A stretch of 64,000 nucleotides of DNA from positions 62,001 through 126,000 of the forward strand of contig NZ_JMGA01000020.1 of NCBI RefSeq assembly GCF_000765145.1. Direction: 5' to 3'. The DNA comes from Desulfosporosinus sp. HMP52 (GTDB lineage Bacteria; Bacillota; Desulfitobacteriia; Desulfitobacteriales; Desulfitobacteriaceae). The position numbers and the translations under genes are program-made. The notes under the pieces are model-generated. The model had not been told where the DNA came from. It did no database searches and saw nothing but the letters and a program-made list of their open reading frames with translations. Positions within the stretch are counted from its first letter, which is position 1. Every line of letters starts with the position of its first letter. Below are positions 1 to 9,210 of this stretch, one piece after another.

Positions 1-1
1 G

Positions 2-1636
2 GGTAAGAAAAAATGGGTGATAACTATCGCTGTTTTATTGATAGGAACTATAATCTTATCTGGTTGTGGATTAAATACTGCCTTAAAAAAGCAAGAAAAA
101 ATGACCAGATTAACCCCTGTAGATGGTGGGGTTTTCCGTTTCGGAATGATTTCAAGTCCCTCTGCTCTTGAACCAGCTTTTTTAGAAGAAATTAATGGTA
201 TTGAAATTTGCAAAGAACTCAATGATGGATTGATAAGATATGACCCAAATACCCTAGAGATAAAACCTGCAATTGCTGAAAGCTGGGATTATTCAGAAGA
301 CAAGAAAGTTATCACGTTTCATATTAGGAAAGATGTAAAGTTTCATGACGGAACGATTTTGAAAGCCCAGGATATAATAGATGTCTGGAATCGTTTAGCC
401 GCTAAAGATACACTATCCCCTTTAGCCTTCCTACTTGAACCTATTGTTGGGTTCGCTCAAGTGAACAGTGGAGAACTTGAAACAATTTCTGGATTAAAAA
501 CCACTGATGATTATACCCTGGAAGTGACCTTGAAAGAAAAAAATGCGGTTTTTCTGACCTCTTTAGGGCACCCTGCGGTAAGTATTTATAAGCTCGAGGC
601 TGCGAAAAAAGCTGGGAAAGATTTCGGCACGCCGGCGGCAAGGCCCGAGACATTAATTGGAACAGGGGCCTTTAAGTTTGTTAAGTGGAATGCTGATCAA
701 GACATAATCTTAGAAAAATTTCCTGATTACTATGGAACTAAGGCCCATGTGGATAAAATCATTTATAAAATCTTTAAAGATGAGTCTACAGCCTTTAATG
801 AGTTCCGTGCAGGAAATTTGGATTATGTTGATATGGTACCTCCGGGTCAAAGACAATCTATTCTTAAAGAAATCCCGGATCAAATTCTAGAAACAACTAC
901 ACTAACAACTCAGTATATTGGATTTAACCTGACTAAGGATCCTTTTAAGGATAATATAAATATCCGTAAAGCCATTGCTTGCGCTCTTGATATCCAGAGC
1001 ATCGCCGATACTGTATTAGAGGGTAGTTCTACGGTGTCAAATGGTCCATTACCTGATACAATGCCAGGTTATAATATTGACCTTAAAGCACCAACCTTTG
1101 ATAAGAAAAAAGCTAAAGAGTACTTAGCTTTAGCAGGGTACCCTGATGGTCAGGGACTCGGGCCCATTCAATACGCTTATAACTACACGCAAGAAAACCA
1201 GAGAGTTGCGGAAGCCTTTCAAGCCCAGCTTAAAGAGGTGGGGATTCAAATTCATTTAAAGAATATGGAATGGGGTTCCTACATAAATGCTATGCAGTCC
1301 GGTGAACTTCAAATGTTCCGGGTGGCCTGTGTTGCGGATTATCCCGATCCAGACAATCTCCTGCGAATGCTTTATTCCAAGTCTCAGTGGGGAATGAACA
1401 ATGTTACTTTTTATTCTAATCCGGAGGTTGAGGGGTTGCTGACACAGGGCTTAGAGGAAACTGACATAACAAAGCGAATGGAGATCTATAAAAAGATACA
1501 AGAGTTAATTGTAGAAGATCAACCAGCAATTTGGACGTTTAGTACAAACTATCTCCGTATATATGGAGATAAGGTTCATAATTTAAAGATTAATGCTCTT
1601 GATCAAAAAGATATGCGTAGTGTGTGGCTATCATAG
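2..1636 (+). CDS. Peptide ABC transporter substrate-binding lipoprotein (family 5), 5' end outside the window
   Basis: This is the extracellular peptide-binding lipoprotein of a Dpp/Opp/nickel-type ABC importer. The frame is open to base 2 and reads GKKKW before a hydrophobic stretch and the lipobox LSGC (Cys codon at 65-67). The basic residues of the signal peptide therefore lie upstream of the GTG at 17, and the true start is probably just before the window. The body is a full SBP_bac_5 protein of about 540 residues, with the usual FRFG beginning and the GAFKFVKW segment. Four genes for two permeases and two ATPases follow on the same strand with gaps of a few tens of bases or less. The ligand cannot be read from sequence: dipeptides, oligopeptides or nickel are all possible. 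Family is certain, substrate unknown. Confidence 0.93.
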   Translation, partial: GKKKWVITIAVLLIGTIILSGCGLNTALKKQEKMTRLTPVDGGVFRFGMISSPSALEPAFLEEINGIEICKELNDGLIRYDPNTLEIKPAIAESWDYSEDKKVITFHIRKDVKFHDGTILKAQDIIDVWNRLAAKDTLSPLAFLLEPIVGFAQVNSGELETISGLKTTDDYTLEVTLKEKNAVFLTSLGHPAVSIYKLEAAKKAGKDFGTPAARPETLIGTGAFKFVKWNADQDIILEKFPDYYGTKAHVDKIIYKIFKDESTAFNEFRAGNLDYVDMVPPGQRQSILKEIPDQILETTTLTTQYIGFNLTKDPFKDNINIRKAIACALDIQSIADTVLEGSSTVSNGPLPDTMPGYNIDLKAPTFDKKKAKEYLALAGYPDGQGLGPIQYAYNYTQENQRVAEAFQAQLKEVGIQIHLKNMEWGSYINAMQSGELQMFRVACVADYPDPDNLLRMLYSKSQWGMNNVTFYSNPEVEGLLTQGLEETDITKRMEIYKKIQELIVEDQPAIWTFSTNYLRIYGDKVHNLKINALDQKDMRSVWLS

Positions 1637-1659
1637 ACTACTAGGAAGAAGGTAAGTTT

Positions 1660-2592
1660 ATGATACGTTTTATCATTTGGCGTATTCTTCAATGCGTCCC
1701 TGTTGGTTTAGGGATATCAATGCTGACCTTTTTGATGTTGTCACTTGTACCGGGGGATCCAGTAACCTTAATGCTGGGCCAACACGCTTCTCCTCAGATT
1801 ATGAACAATGTTCGCCAGGAATTAGGATTAGATCTACCTTTTTTTAGTCGTTATCTACAATATGTCTGGAATATCCTTCACGGGGATCTTGGCCGGTCCT
1901 ATATTCAGCACCAAGAAGTAACTACGATGCTCCTAGACAAAATTCCTATTACCTTTAATCTGACATTAGTAGCAATGACCTTCGCAATTACAGCAGGTGT
2001 GCTTATTGGTGTATTGTCTGCAGTTAAGCAGGGCAGTCCTTGGGATACTTTTACTACGGGTTTTACTCTGCTAGGTATATCCGTACCAAGCTTTTGGTTA
2101 GGAATGATACTTCAACTGATATTTGGAGTTATACTTCGTATATTGCCGGTTAGTGGCTCCGGTGGTGAGGGATTTCAACTACAATACTATATTCTTCCCG
2201 GGTTTACCTTGGGATTTGCCTCGATGGCAATATATGCAGGATTAACTCGTTCCGGTATGTTGGATGTCTTGGGACAGGATTATATTCGAACAGCTCGTGC
2301 CAAAGGACTTTCTAAGCCTGTGGTAGTTTTAAAGCACGGATTAAAAAATGCACTTATCCCCGTTACAACCCATGCAGGTATGGACTTTGCAAGCCTGATG
2401 GGAGGAACTGTTTTAACAGAGATGATTTTTTCTCTCCCTGGGATTGGAACTATGCTTATTAATGCAGTCTCCCGACGAGATTATCCAGTTGTACAAGGTG
2501 TTACTCTCTTTTTAGCCCTTGTATTCGTATTGGTAAACCTGCTTGCAGATATTTTATATGCAGTTTTAGACCCGCGCATAAGATATGATTAA
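1660..2592 (+). CDS. dppB: Peptide ABC transporter permease, DppB/OppB type
   Basis: Inner-membrane permease subunit, 310 residues, the usual length for DppB. It has an N-terminal membrane segment (about residues 9-30), a periplasmic-type loop, and a C-terminal BPD_transp_1 core. The EAA loop that contacts the ATPase is seen near residues 205-230 (YIRTARAKGL). It starts at ATG after AGGAAGAAGG, 23 bases after the binding protein, and is followed within 25 bases by the second permease. It should pair with the next gene to form the translocation pore. Symbol given by homology to the Dpp family; Opp or Nik naming would be equally defensible. Confidence 0.9.
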   Translation: MIRFIIWRILQCVPVGLGISMLTFLMLSLVPGDPVTLMLGQHASPQIMNNVRQELGLDLPFFSRYLQYVWNILHGDLGRSYIQHQEVTTMLLDKIPITFNLTLVAMTFAITAGVLIGVLSAVKQGSPWDTFTTGFTLLGISVPSFWLGMILQLIFGVILRILPVSGSGGEGFQLQYYILPGFTLGFASMAIYAGLTRSGMLDVLGQDYIRTARAKGLSKPVVVLKHGLKNALIPVTTHAGMDFASLMGGTVLTEMIFSLPGIGTMLINAVSRRDYPVVQGVTLFLALVFVLVNLLADILYAVLDPRIRYD

Positions 2593-2615
2593 TCCTTTTG
2601 GAGGAGCTGGCAAAC

Positions 2616-3473
2616 TTGAAATTATCAAAGGGGTCGCAATTTGGACTTTACATTGTTGCTTTGATGACCCTCGTTGCTATTCTTGCTGAGACTATTGCAC
2701 CCTACGATCCTCTGCAAGTTGTCTTGAAAGATTCTTTGCAAGGGCCCAATTTCAAACATTTCATGGGAACAGATTTGCTAGGGAGAGACATCTTGAGCAG
2801 AATTATTTATGGAGCTAGAGCTTCGTTAATAATTGGGGTTACTGCAACAAGTATTTCTTTGCTTATTGGGTTAATCGTCGGCTCTGTTTCAGGATATTAT
2901 GGAGGATGGGTTGATTCCTTAATCATGAGATTAACAGATATTTTTTCGGCATTTCCATATTTTCTGATGGCAATTATTATAATGACTTTCTTTGAACCAA
3001 GCATGATCTCAGTATTTTTTGTATTAGGTATAGCAGGATGGACAAATTATGCCCGACTTGTTCGAGGACAAGTTATCTTAGTTAAGGTTAGCTCATATGT
3101 TGAAGCTGCTCGTTCAATTGGTGCAAAGGATGGGCGAATCATAGTACATCATGTCTTCCCAAATATATTATCTCCACTGATTGTCTATACGACAATGAAT
3201 ATCCCGGGGGTTATTTTAGCTGAAGCTGGATTAAGTTTCTTAGGCTTGGGTGTACAACCACCTACTCCGAGCTGGGGAGTAATGCTATCCGAAGGCAAAG
3301 ACTTTATTTTTAATGCACCTTGGCTTATTTTTTGGCCGGGTGCAGCCCTTTTATTCTCGGTAATAGGTTATAATTTATTGGGAAATGGCATGCGTGATAG
3401 GTTAGATCCCCGTTATAAGCAAGGAGGAGAAAGTAATGGGTCGAGACTTGTTAATTCATGTCAAAGATCTTAG
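2616..3473 (+). CDS. dppC: Peptide ABC transporter permease, DppC/OppC type
   Basis: Second permease subunit, 285 residues from the chosen start. I take TTG at 2616 because GGAGGAG lies 9 bases upstream; an in-frame TTG at 2598 sits on top of that site and has none of its own. The protein has the OppC_N segment, the MGTDLLGRDILSR motif typical of DppC, and an EAA loop (VEAARSIGAKD). Its last 38 bases overlap the start of the first ATPase gene, so translation of the two is probably coupled. Family is certain. Confidence 0.9.
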   Translation: MKLSKGSQFGLYIVALMTLVAILAETIAPYDPLQVVLKDSLQGPNFKHFMGTDLLGRDILSRIIYGARASLIIGVTATSISLLIGLIVGSVSGYYGGWVDSLIMRLTDIFSAFPYFLMAIIIMTFFEPSMISVFFVLGIAGWTNYARLVRGQVILVKVSSYVEAARSIGAKDGRIIVHHVFPNILSPLIVYTTMNIPGVILAEAGLSFLGLGVQPPTPSWGVMLSEGKDFIFNAPWLIFWPGAALLFSVIGYNLLGNGMRDRLDPRYKQGGESNGSRLVNSCQRS

Positions 3474-4419
3474 AACTTACTTCTATACCGATGTTGGAGT
3501 AGTTAAGGCTGTTGATGGTGTTAACCTAGAGATTGGAATAGGGGAAACCCTAGGGATAGTCGGAGAATCGGGTTCAGGAAAAAGTATTACCGCCATGTCT
3601 ATGATGCGGTTAATCCCCCACCCGCCAGGAAGAATAGAGGGTGGAGAAGTGCTTTTTTATGGGAAAGACCTGCTCAAATTGACCGAAAAAGAAATGATGA
3701 AAATCCGGGGCAATGAGATAGCGATGATCTTCCAGGACCCTATGACATCCTTAAATCCTGTGCTTACGGTTGGGGAGCAGATGATTGAGACCATAGTTCT
3801 TCATCAGAAAGTGAGTCGCTCTATGGCTAAGACAAGGGCCATTGAGATGCTGGAAAAGGTGGGTATTCCTGAGGCGAAAGGTCAGGTTAATAATTATCCG
3901 CATCAATTTAGTGGAGGCATGTGCCAACGAGTTATGATTGCCATGGCGTTATCTTGTAACCCTAAGCTTCTTATAGCTGACGAGCCAACAACAGCCCTTG
4001 ATGTTACGATTCAGGCTCAAATTTTGGATTTAATGAACAAGCTACAGCAAGATTTGGGCACTGCTATTATGCTAATTACCCACAACTTAGGTGTGATTGC
4101 AGAATTATGTCAAAAAGTATTAGTTATGTATGCCGGGAATACGGTTGAATATACAGATGTCAATACTTTGTTTGCTAAGCCTATGCATCCTTATACTTCT
4201 GGAATGTTGGAATCATCCCCTAAACTTGAGCTGCGAAAACAACGGTTGGATCCTATAGAAGGTCATCCCCCTGATCCATATCGTTTGCCTCAAGGGTGTA
4301 ATTTTGCTCAGAGATGCCGGCGAAAAATGCCCGTTTGTGAGCGAGAGAAGCCTACCTTGTCTGAAATCGAGCCTGGTCATTTTGTAAGTTGCTTTTTATA
4401 CGAAAGGGTAAAAATATGA
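3436..4419 (+). CDS. dppD: Peptide ABC transporter ATPase, DppD/OppD type
   Basis: ATP-hydrolysing subunit, 327 residues. Walker A GESGSGKS is at residues 43-50, the Q-loop is in [12 protein letters not shown], the signature is FSGGMCQR and Walker B is LLIADEP. The C-terminal oligo_HPY extension carries the cysteine cluster [15 protein letters not shown] expected of this family. The ATG follows AAGGAGGAG and lies inside the end of dppC. The stop overlaps the next start as ATGA. It forms a heterodimer with the DppF product in this family. Confidence 0.93.
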   Translation: MGRDLLIHVKDLRTYFYTDVGVVKAVDGVNLEIGIGETLGIVGESGSGKSITAMSMMRLIPHPPGRIEGGEVLFYGKDLLKLTEKEMMKIRGNEIAMIFQDPMTSLNPVLTVGEQMIETIVLHQKVSRSMAKTRAIEMLEKVGIPEAKGQVNNYPHQFSGGMCQRVMIAMALSCNPKLLIADEPTTALDVTIQAQILDLMNKLQQDLGTAIMLITHNLGVIAELCQKVLVMYAGNTVEYTDVNTLFAKPMHPYTSGMLESSPKLELRKQRLDPIEGHPPDPYRLPQGCNFAQRCRRKMPVCEREKPTLSEIEPGHFVSCFLYERVKI

Positions 4420-5447
4420 TTGGGACTAATAAGGCAACGGAGACACTTCTGAAAGTTGAAAATCTGAAGAAATACTTTCCAGTTAAAAAGGGACTGGTTA
4501 TTCAAAGGCACGTTGGTGATGTTAAAGCAGTTGACGGAGTTTCCTTCGAGATTTATCCTGGGGAGACCCTGGGTATGGTTGGAGAAAGCGGGTGTGGAAA
4601 ATCAACCCTTGGGCGGACTATTCTGAGATTACTTGAACCTACTCAGGGTAAGGTGATTTTCCAAGGACAGTCTCTTACTGAGCTATCTCGCGAAGAAATG
4701 CGCAAAATCCGCAGTCAAATGCAAATGATTTTCCAAGACCCTTTGGCCTCGTTAAATCCTCGAATGAAGGTACGAGATATTATCGGCGAACCTATTTTAA
4801 TCCACGAAGTTCTAAACCGAGTTGAGCGGGAAAAACGTGTTTCTAAGCTTCTAAATATCGTAGGACTGAGCCCTAATCATGGAGAACGCTATCCTCATGA
4901 ATTTTCAGGAGGACAACGTCAACGGCTGGGGATTGCCCGGGCGTTGGCTGTCAATCCCAAGTTAATCATTTGTGATGAACCGATTTCTGCTTTAGATGTG
5001 TCACTTCAAGCTCAAATAATTAACCTGCTGGAGGATTTGCAAGCAGAGTTTAATTTAACCTATCTCTTCATTGCCCATGATTTGGCTATGGTTAAACACT
5101 TAAGTAATCGCGTAGCAGTTATGTATTTGGGGAAATTAGTAGAACTTACAAGCTCAGAAGAATTATATCTGCATCCTCGACATCCTTATACTATTGCCTT
5201 ATTATCTGCAATTCCCCTTCCATATCCTAATCAGAAAAAGGGTCGAATAATCCTAAAGGGAGATGCTCCAAGTTCGGTTAATCCTCCTTCAGGATGTCGT
5301 TTTCATACCCGTTGCCCGGAAATGCAAGATATTTGTAAAGTAATGGATCCAGAGTTAATCGATATAGGTAATAAGCATTTTGTAGCTTGCCACTTGCATA
5401 CTGATGAAAAGAAAAAGGTTGGCAACTCTGTTACCAACCATCAATAA
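4416..5447 (+). CDS. dppF: Peptide ABC transporter ATPase, DppF/OppF type
   Basis: Second ATPase of the importer, 343 residues. Walker A GESGCGKS is at about residues 56-63, the signature is FSGGQRQRLGIARAL and Walker B is LIICDEP; the C-terminal cluster is GCRFHTRCPEMQDIC. The start is the ATG in the ATGA overlap with dppD. An in-frame codon at 4389 would add nine residues but has no ribosome site. It is the last gene of the operon, and a hairpin follows within 25 bases. Confidence 0.93.
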   Translation: MIGTNKATETLLKVENLKKYFPVKKGLVIQRHVGDVKAVDGVSFEIYPGETLGMVGESGCGKSTLGRTILRLLEPTQGKVIFQGQSLTELSREEMRKIRSQMQMIFQDPLASLNPRMKVRDIIGEPILIHEVLNRVEREKRVSKLLNIVGLSPNHGERYPHEFSGGQRQRLGIARALAVNPKLIICDEPISALDVSLQAQIINLLEDLQAEFNLTYLFIAHDLAMVKHLSNRVAVMYLGKLVELTSSEELYLHPRHPYTIALLSAIPLPYPNQKKGRIILKGDAPSSVNPPSGCRFHTRCPEMQDICKVMDPELIDIGNKHFVACHLHTDEKKKVGNSVTNHQ

Positions 5448-5469
5448 TTAATTCTTAAATAAAATTATA

Positions 5470-5498
5470 AAGCCACAACAATGGTTGTGGCGTATTTC
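5470..5498 (+). terminator. Hairpin after the peptide importer operon
   Basis: The inverted repeat CCACAAC-aat-GGTTGTGG lies 24 bases after the dppF stop and is followed by a T-rich but interrupted tail (TATTTCTC). It is placed as the operon terminator; the weak tail lowers confidence. Confidence 0.55.
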
Positions 5499-5501
5499 TC
5501 A

Positions 5502-5577
5502 TGGTGCGCCCGGCGGGATTTGAACCTGCGACCTCCGGCTTCGGAAACCGTCACTCTATCCACTGAGCTACGAGCGC
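5502..5577 (-). tRNA. tRNA-Arg (anticodon CCG), CCA encoded
   Basis: The minus strand folds as a complete tRNA. The acceptor stem GCGCTCG pairs with CGGGCGC, the D stem is GCTC/GAGT, the anticodon loop is TTCCGAA and the T arm contains GGTTCAAATCC. The loop places CCG at positions 34-36, which reads the Arg codon CGG. The 3' CCA is encoded (TGG at 5502-5504 on the plus strand). A promoter-like pair lies upstream on the minus strand. Confidence 0.95.
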
Positions 5578-5595
5578 TAATTGAGGCACTTCAAT

Positions 5596-5624
5596 ACTTT
5601 ATCCAATTATATGTAGTTTGTCAA
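5596..5624 (-). promoter_or_regulatory. Sigma-A-type promoter of tRNA-Arg
   Basis: On the minus strand TTGACA and TAAAGT are separated by exactly 17 bases, ending about 19 bases before the tRNA 5' end. The -35 is perfect and the -10 is weak. Confidence 0.55.
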
Positions 5625-5669
5625 GTTAAAAATTAGCGAATACAATGAGCGGGTCAATATTTGTTGCTA

Positions 5670-5699
5670 TATACTAGATTGAGGTATACTAGATCGAAG
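5670..5699 (+). repeat. Two tandem 15-base repeats upstream of the YitT gene
   Basis: TATACTAGATTGAGG is followed directly by TATACTAGATCGAAG, 13 of 15 positions identical. The pair lies 22 bases upstream of the -35 of the promoter at 5721, so it could be a regulator site. Rest of 5578-5796: the two promoters listed; no coding signal seen. Confidence 0.5.
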
Positions 5700-5720
5700 T
5701 TGTATCTGTAAACATATGAT

Positions 5721-5749
5721 TTGTCTCTTAAAAGGCTCTACTGTATAAT
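5721..5749 (+). promoter_or_regulatory. Sigma-A-type promoter of the YitT gene
   Basis: TTGTCT and TATAAT are 17 bases apart. Transcription would begin near 5756, which leaves a normal leader for a start at 5797 and almost none for the ATG at 5761. Confidence 0.55.
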
Positions 5750-5796
5750 TTAAGTTTAAAATGTTAAGCACAATTGTGCAGAAATGGAGGTTTCTA

Positions 5797-6663
5797 TTGA
5801 TAAGACGGATTCAAGATTACTTCACTTGGCAGTTGTTTAAGCACTTTTTTGGAATTATAATCGGTTCAACTGTAGTAAGTGTGAGTATTAACACATTAAT
5901 TATACCTAATGAAATCGCTGATGGCGGAGTTACAGGTATAGCAATACTTTTGCATTACTTGTTTAATTGGCCGGTAAGTTGGGCTGTTCTCTTTTTAAAT
6001 CTGCCCCTATTCTTTCTAGGACTTCGAATGGTGGGCAGAGATTTTCTAGTATTCAGTATAGTCGGTGTTACAGTACTGTCGGCAACCTTATCACTGACTG
6101 CGCATCTGCCAGCTCTAACTCATGATACTCTTCTGGCTTCAATTTCCGGAGGGGTTCTCACAGGGATAGGGATGGGGATAATTTTTCGATCTAGAGGATC
6201 ACTTGGCGGCACTGATATTTTAGCGGTACTGCTTGCAAGAACGACTGCATTTAGTGTTGGTCAAATATTGCTTGGAATTGATGCAATAATATTTTTATGT
6301 GCTGCCCTTTTATTTGGGCCCGAGGTAGCAATGTATGCTATGATTTATATGTTTATCGCTACCCGAGTTGTGGATCTTGTTCAGGAGGGGTTAAGTGTAT
6401 CTAAGTCAGTTCTGGTGGTAACATCCCAACCTCAAAGAATTGCCGAAGAGATTATAGCCAAACTTGAGAGAGGGGTTACGCTTTTCCAAGCGACTGGTGC
6501 TTTCTCGGGTGAAGCAAAGCAAGTTGTTTATTGTGTTATTAATCGGTCAGAACTTTCTCAGATTAAAGAAATCGTACGTAATTTTGACCCTCAAGCCTTT
6601 GTTGCGATTTCTGAAGTGCCAGAAGTGGTTGGAGAAGGCTTTTCATCATGGAAAGGACATTAA
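5797..6663 (+). CDS. YitT family membrane protein (DUF161 plus DUF2179)
   Basis: Integral membrane protein of unknown transport role, 288 residues, normal for YitT. Several hydrophobic segments fill residues 15-190 with family motifs such as NTLIIPNEIADGGVTG and RSRGSLGGTDILA. A soluble C-terminal DUF2179 domain (about residues 205-285) follows. I choose the TTG at 5797 because GGAGG lies 7 bases before it; the ATG at 5761 has no ribosome site. A tandem repeat and a promoter lie just upstream. The next gene is on the same strand after 88 bases. Confidence 0.85.
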   Translation: MIRRIQDYFTWQLFKHFFGIIIGSTVVSVSINTLIIPNEIADGGVTGIAILLHYLFNWPVSWAVLFLNLPLFFLGLRMVGRDFLVFSIVGVTVLSATLSLTAHLPALTHDTLLASISGGVLTGIGMGIIFRSRGSLGGTDILAVLLARTTAFSVGQILLGIDAIIFLCAALLFGPEVAMYAMIYMFIATRVVDLVQEGLSVSKSVLVVTSQPQRIAEEIIAKLERGVTLFQATGAFSGEAKQVVYCVINRSELSQIKEIVRNFDPQAFVAISEVPEVVGEGFSSWKGH

Positions 6664-6751
6664 GAAGATTCTTTGGTTCAAGATCTCATTGATTGTTGCA
6701 AAAGAAGAACTTCTTTAGAGTTATAAAGCTAGCTTGAAACGAGGGATTGAA

Positions 6752-7762
6752 TTGTTTGCGCGGCGTAAACGTGGTTCGAGAAATCCATGGAAGATTTCAA
6801 TTTTGTTTTTTTTGGTTATTTTCTTAATATTTATTTTCGGGCCGTCAATTTGGCGAATTAAACATATGAAGCAGGCAAGAAGTGTATACGATGTTTCTAT
6901 AGTACAAGAAGATTTACAGTGGATTGAGAATAAAGGATGGTTAAATAAGCTGCCTTACGTTAAAGAAACAAAACTTTGGGTTGCTCTTAATACAGGTAGT
7001 GCAAGCCTAGATGTAACAGAGTTAGCCTCATACCAAGATGAAAAGCATCATTTTTGGTTATACCTATATTATTTGCCAAAGGACAGACTGACTGCGCAAG
7101 ATGTTTTGGACAAAATGAGTGAAGGTAATCTTAAACAATTGGCTAAAGCATTAATGTCAATCTCTAACGGCAAGCCAGAGGAGTCTCAAGAATTACTCTC
7201 TGGGAGCAATCTAGAATGGAAAGAGCTATCAATTGATGAACAGACCCTAAGGCATCTAATCATGGCTCAAGCAGCTTTGATTAGGGGAGACCGTCAGACT
7301 GCCCAGGCTGAGCTTCAAACTGCCCAACAACTAAATCCCAACAACCCTGCAGTTCTCTCACTAGCCTTTGATGAGGCTGTTGCTGATGGGCAATGGGCAA
7401 GAGCTATAGAACTTAGCCGGATGATTGATGCTCAAACATGGCGTCCGACTAATTTGTTGTATGAGACTAAAAAGGCTATCTTAGCAGTTCGTGAAGGCGA
7501 TACTATAAGTCTGTCTAAAAGCCTTTCTACTATAGAAGGGTTCCATCAAGGGGATGCCTTAATTAAGTATGTGAATGGAATTAAAGCAGTGACAGAAGGG
7601 GACTTAGACGAAGGAAAGAAATTACTTGATCAAGCTCAAAAAGAAGGGTTAGAGGGTGAATTGGGAGTTGATGCACAAAAAAGTCTGAATCAGATTGTTG
7701 AGCGTCTGAAAGCAGATAGAAGTCTTCAGAAAGTGGTGGCCGAAATGAACGAAAAATGGTAG
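6752..7762 (+). CDS. Membrane-anchored protein with tetratricopeptide-like helices, function unknown
   Basis: A 336-residue protein with a basic N-terminus (RRKRGSRNPWK), one membrane segment near residues 15-35, and a mostly helical extracytoplasmic part. Residues about 170-330 look like TPR pairs (ALIRGDRQTAQAELQTAQQLNPNNPAVL and later copies). TTG at 6752 follows GAGGG at a proper distance; an in-frame TTG at 6734 has no clear site. The stop at 7762 abuts the stop of the convergent deacetylase gene with no gap. I do not recognise a named family. Confidence 0.7.
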   Translation: MFARRKRGSRNPWKISILFFLVIFLIFIFGPSIWRIKHMKQARSVYDVSIVQEDLQWIENKGWLNKLPYVKETKLWVALNTGSASLDVTELASYQDEKHHFWLYLYYLPKDRLTAQDVLDKMSEGNLKQLAKALMSISNGKPEESQELLSGSNLEWKELSIDEQTLRHLIMAQAALIRGDRQTAQAELQTAQQLNPNNPAVLSLAFDEAVADGQWARAIELSRMIDAQTWRPTNLLYETKKAILAVREGDTISLSKSLSTIEGFHQGDALIKYVNGIKAVTEGDLDEGKKLLDQAQKEGLEGELGVDAQKSLNQIVERLKADRSLQKVVAEMNEKW

Positions 7763-8551
7763 TTATCTGGCTGTGAGAGGGTCTTCTTTTAGATTGCTCT
7801 CGGGAGGCCAGGTGCTGCTTGCTTTTGATAGCAATTGTCCTACAGGAATTAACGCATTTCCTTGAAGTCTAAGGCTTTTAATGACGGTGGGCAGGGCTTC
7901 GACGGTATCCGGAGCAGAATCAGAAGCGTGAAATAAGATTATATCTCCTGCCTTAGCTCCGCTTCCCGCCCGGGAACCATTAAGTACATTGTTAATAACA
8001 GCACTTGGACCAGGACGTTTCCAGTCTAGAGAATCAACACTCCATTGGATCACCCGATAACCTAATTTATCGGCTGCGGCAATTACTTTGTTATTATAGG
8101 CACCGTTGGGGGGACGAAGTAGTCTGATTTTTTGATTGGTTAACGGTTCGAGAACTTGCTGGGCTGTAATAATTTCTTTTTCAATTTCTTCCGAGGCCAG
8201 TGTATTAAGATCAATGTGACGGTTTCCGTGGGAACCGATCTCGTGCCCCTCTGCCACCATTCTGCGCACTAACTCCTGATGTTTGTCGGCCCAGGGACTC
8301 GATAAAAAAAACGTAGCTCGAATGTCTTCTTGCTTAAGAATATCTAGGATGGGTTCTGCTGTCTTTTCCCCCCAACTAATATCGAAGGTCAGACCAATAG
8401 CTTTACTGTCAATGTTCACAGAGTAGATAGGCTTTAATTTTCCAGAGAAAACTGAAGTGACATTTTCACGATAAGCAAGCATGACGAATAAAAGGATTCC
8501 CCATAAAGCTAGATTTCGCCATGAGGGACGTTTGAAAATAATTATCCGCAT
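7763..8551 (-). CDS. pdaB: PdaB-like sporulation polysaccharide deacetylase
   Basis: NodB-homology carbohydrate esterase, 262 residues, with an N-terminal membrane anchor (about residues 12-28) that would put the enzyme outside the membrane. The first motif reads TFDISWGEKT, the form found in the sporulation protein PdaB/YbaN rather than the usual TFDDG. The zinc histidines are in GSHGNRH, and RPPNGAYN and the late LFHASD motif follow. PdaB acts on spore peptidoglycan in Bacillus. The ATG follows GAAGGAGGAG. Family is certain; the exact paralogue is less so, because spore-formers carry several. Confidence 0.82.
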   Translation of the reverse strand: MRIIIFKRPSWRNLALWGILLFVMLAYRENVTSVFSGKLKPIYSVNIDSKAIGLTFDISWGEKTAEPILDILKQEDIRATFFLSSPWADKHQELVRRMVAEGHEIGSHGNRHIDLNTLASEEIEKEIITAQQVLEPLTNQKIRLLRPPNGAYNNKVIAAADKLGYRVIQWSVDSLDWKRPGPSAVINNVLNGSRAGSGAKAGDIILFHASDSAPDTVEALPTVIKSLRLQGNALIPVGQLLSKASSTWPPESNLKEDPLTAR

Positions 8552-8610
8552 TTTGGCACTCCTCCTTCGACTAAAGGATATTCACACAATAGCCGGATGA
8601 TGTAAGACTA

Positions 8611-8642
8611 AACAAAAAAACGCCTAAAAAAGGCGTTTTTAA
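8611..8642 (-). terminator. Hairpin with T/A tracts on both sides
   Basis: AAAAACGCC-taaaaaa-GGCGTTTTT forms a stem with A and T runs. It lies just after the small membrane gene on the minus strand, which it would terminate; being symmetric, it could also work in the other direction. Confidence 0.75.
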
Positions 8643-8670
8643 TATGTTGTTTTTAAAATTTTTGTTTACC

Positions 8671-8922
8671 TTAACGATGGATAAATCCTTTGCTTGTCTG
8701 AATTAAATCTACTTTGAACAACAGCTTTAGGAAAAAATGTAAGACAATAAAAGTCACGGCAATAAAGACGAGTATTCGAATTAAGAAAAAAGTAACAGCA
8801 AATACCAAGGAAAAGACCTTACTTAGGATTAGGGCAGAAAGATATAGTCCGAGAACAAGAATAAGGATTTTAAGTGCAAATAGCCAATAATTTGAAGACT
8901 GTGTAGGACGATAAGCATTCAA
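8671..8922 (-). CDS. Small hydrophobic membrane protein, unknown
   Basis: 83 residues with two long hydrophobic stretches (about residues 14-35 and 37-68), nearly all Leu, Ile, Val and Phe. It has no recognisable family. The TTG at 8922 has AAGGGAG at good distance, whereas the in-frame GTG at 8931 touches that site. It stands alone between the deacetylase and the TPR gene and has its own terminator. Confidence 0.6.
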   Translation of the reverse strand: MNAYRPTQSSNYWLFALKILILVLGLYLSALILSKVFSLVFAVTFFLIRILVFIAVTFIVLHFFLKLLFKVDLIQTSKGFIHR

Positions 8923-9210
8923 GCCAAACACTCCCTTCTGAGCTTAAGATTATCATATTTCGACTTTTATGTCTAGATTGCAAGTTAGTTCGATCAGAAC
9001 TACTTTATAAAGCACATGTTCAATTTGAGACATCAAATAATGTCTTTAAACGTTAGTAAGTAAGCAAAATATCTCACTACCCTGTAGCAGGGGCAAGTTA
9101 AAACGTTATGTACAGAAAATCAGCAGTGCTTTATTTGAAACTTATATCTTTATAATATGCCCAATAAATCAACTCGTGCATATGATGGAGCAGACACGGA
9201 GGGGATAAAT

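Noticed and set aside
5761-5796. ATG at 5761 as start of the YitT gene
   Set aside because: No ribosome site precedes it and it lies about five bases from the predicted transcription start; TTG 5797 has GGAGG at good spacing.
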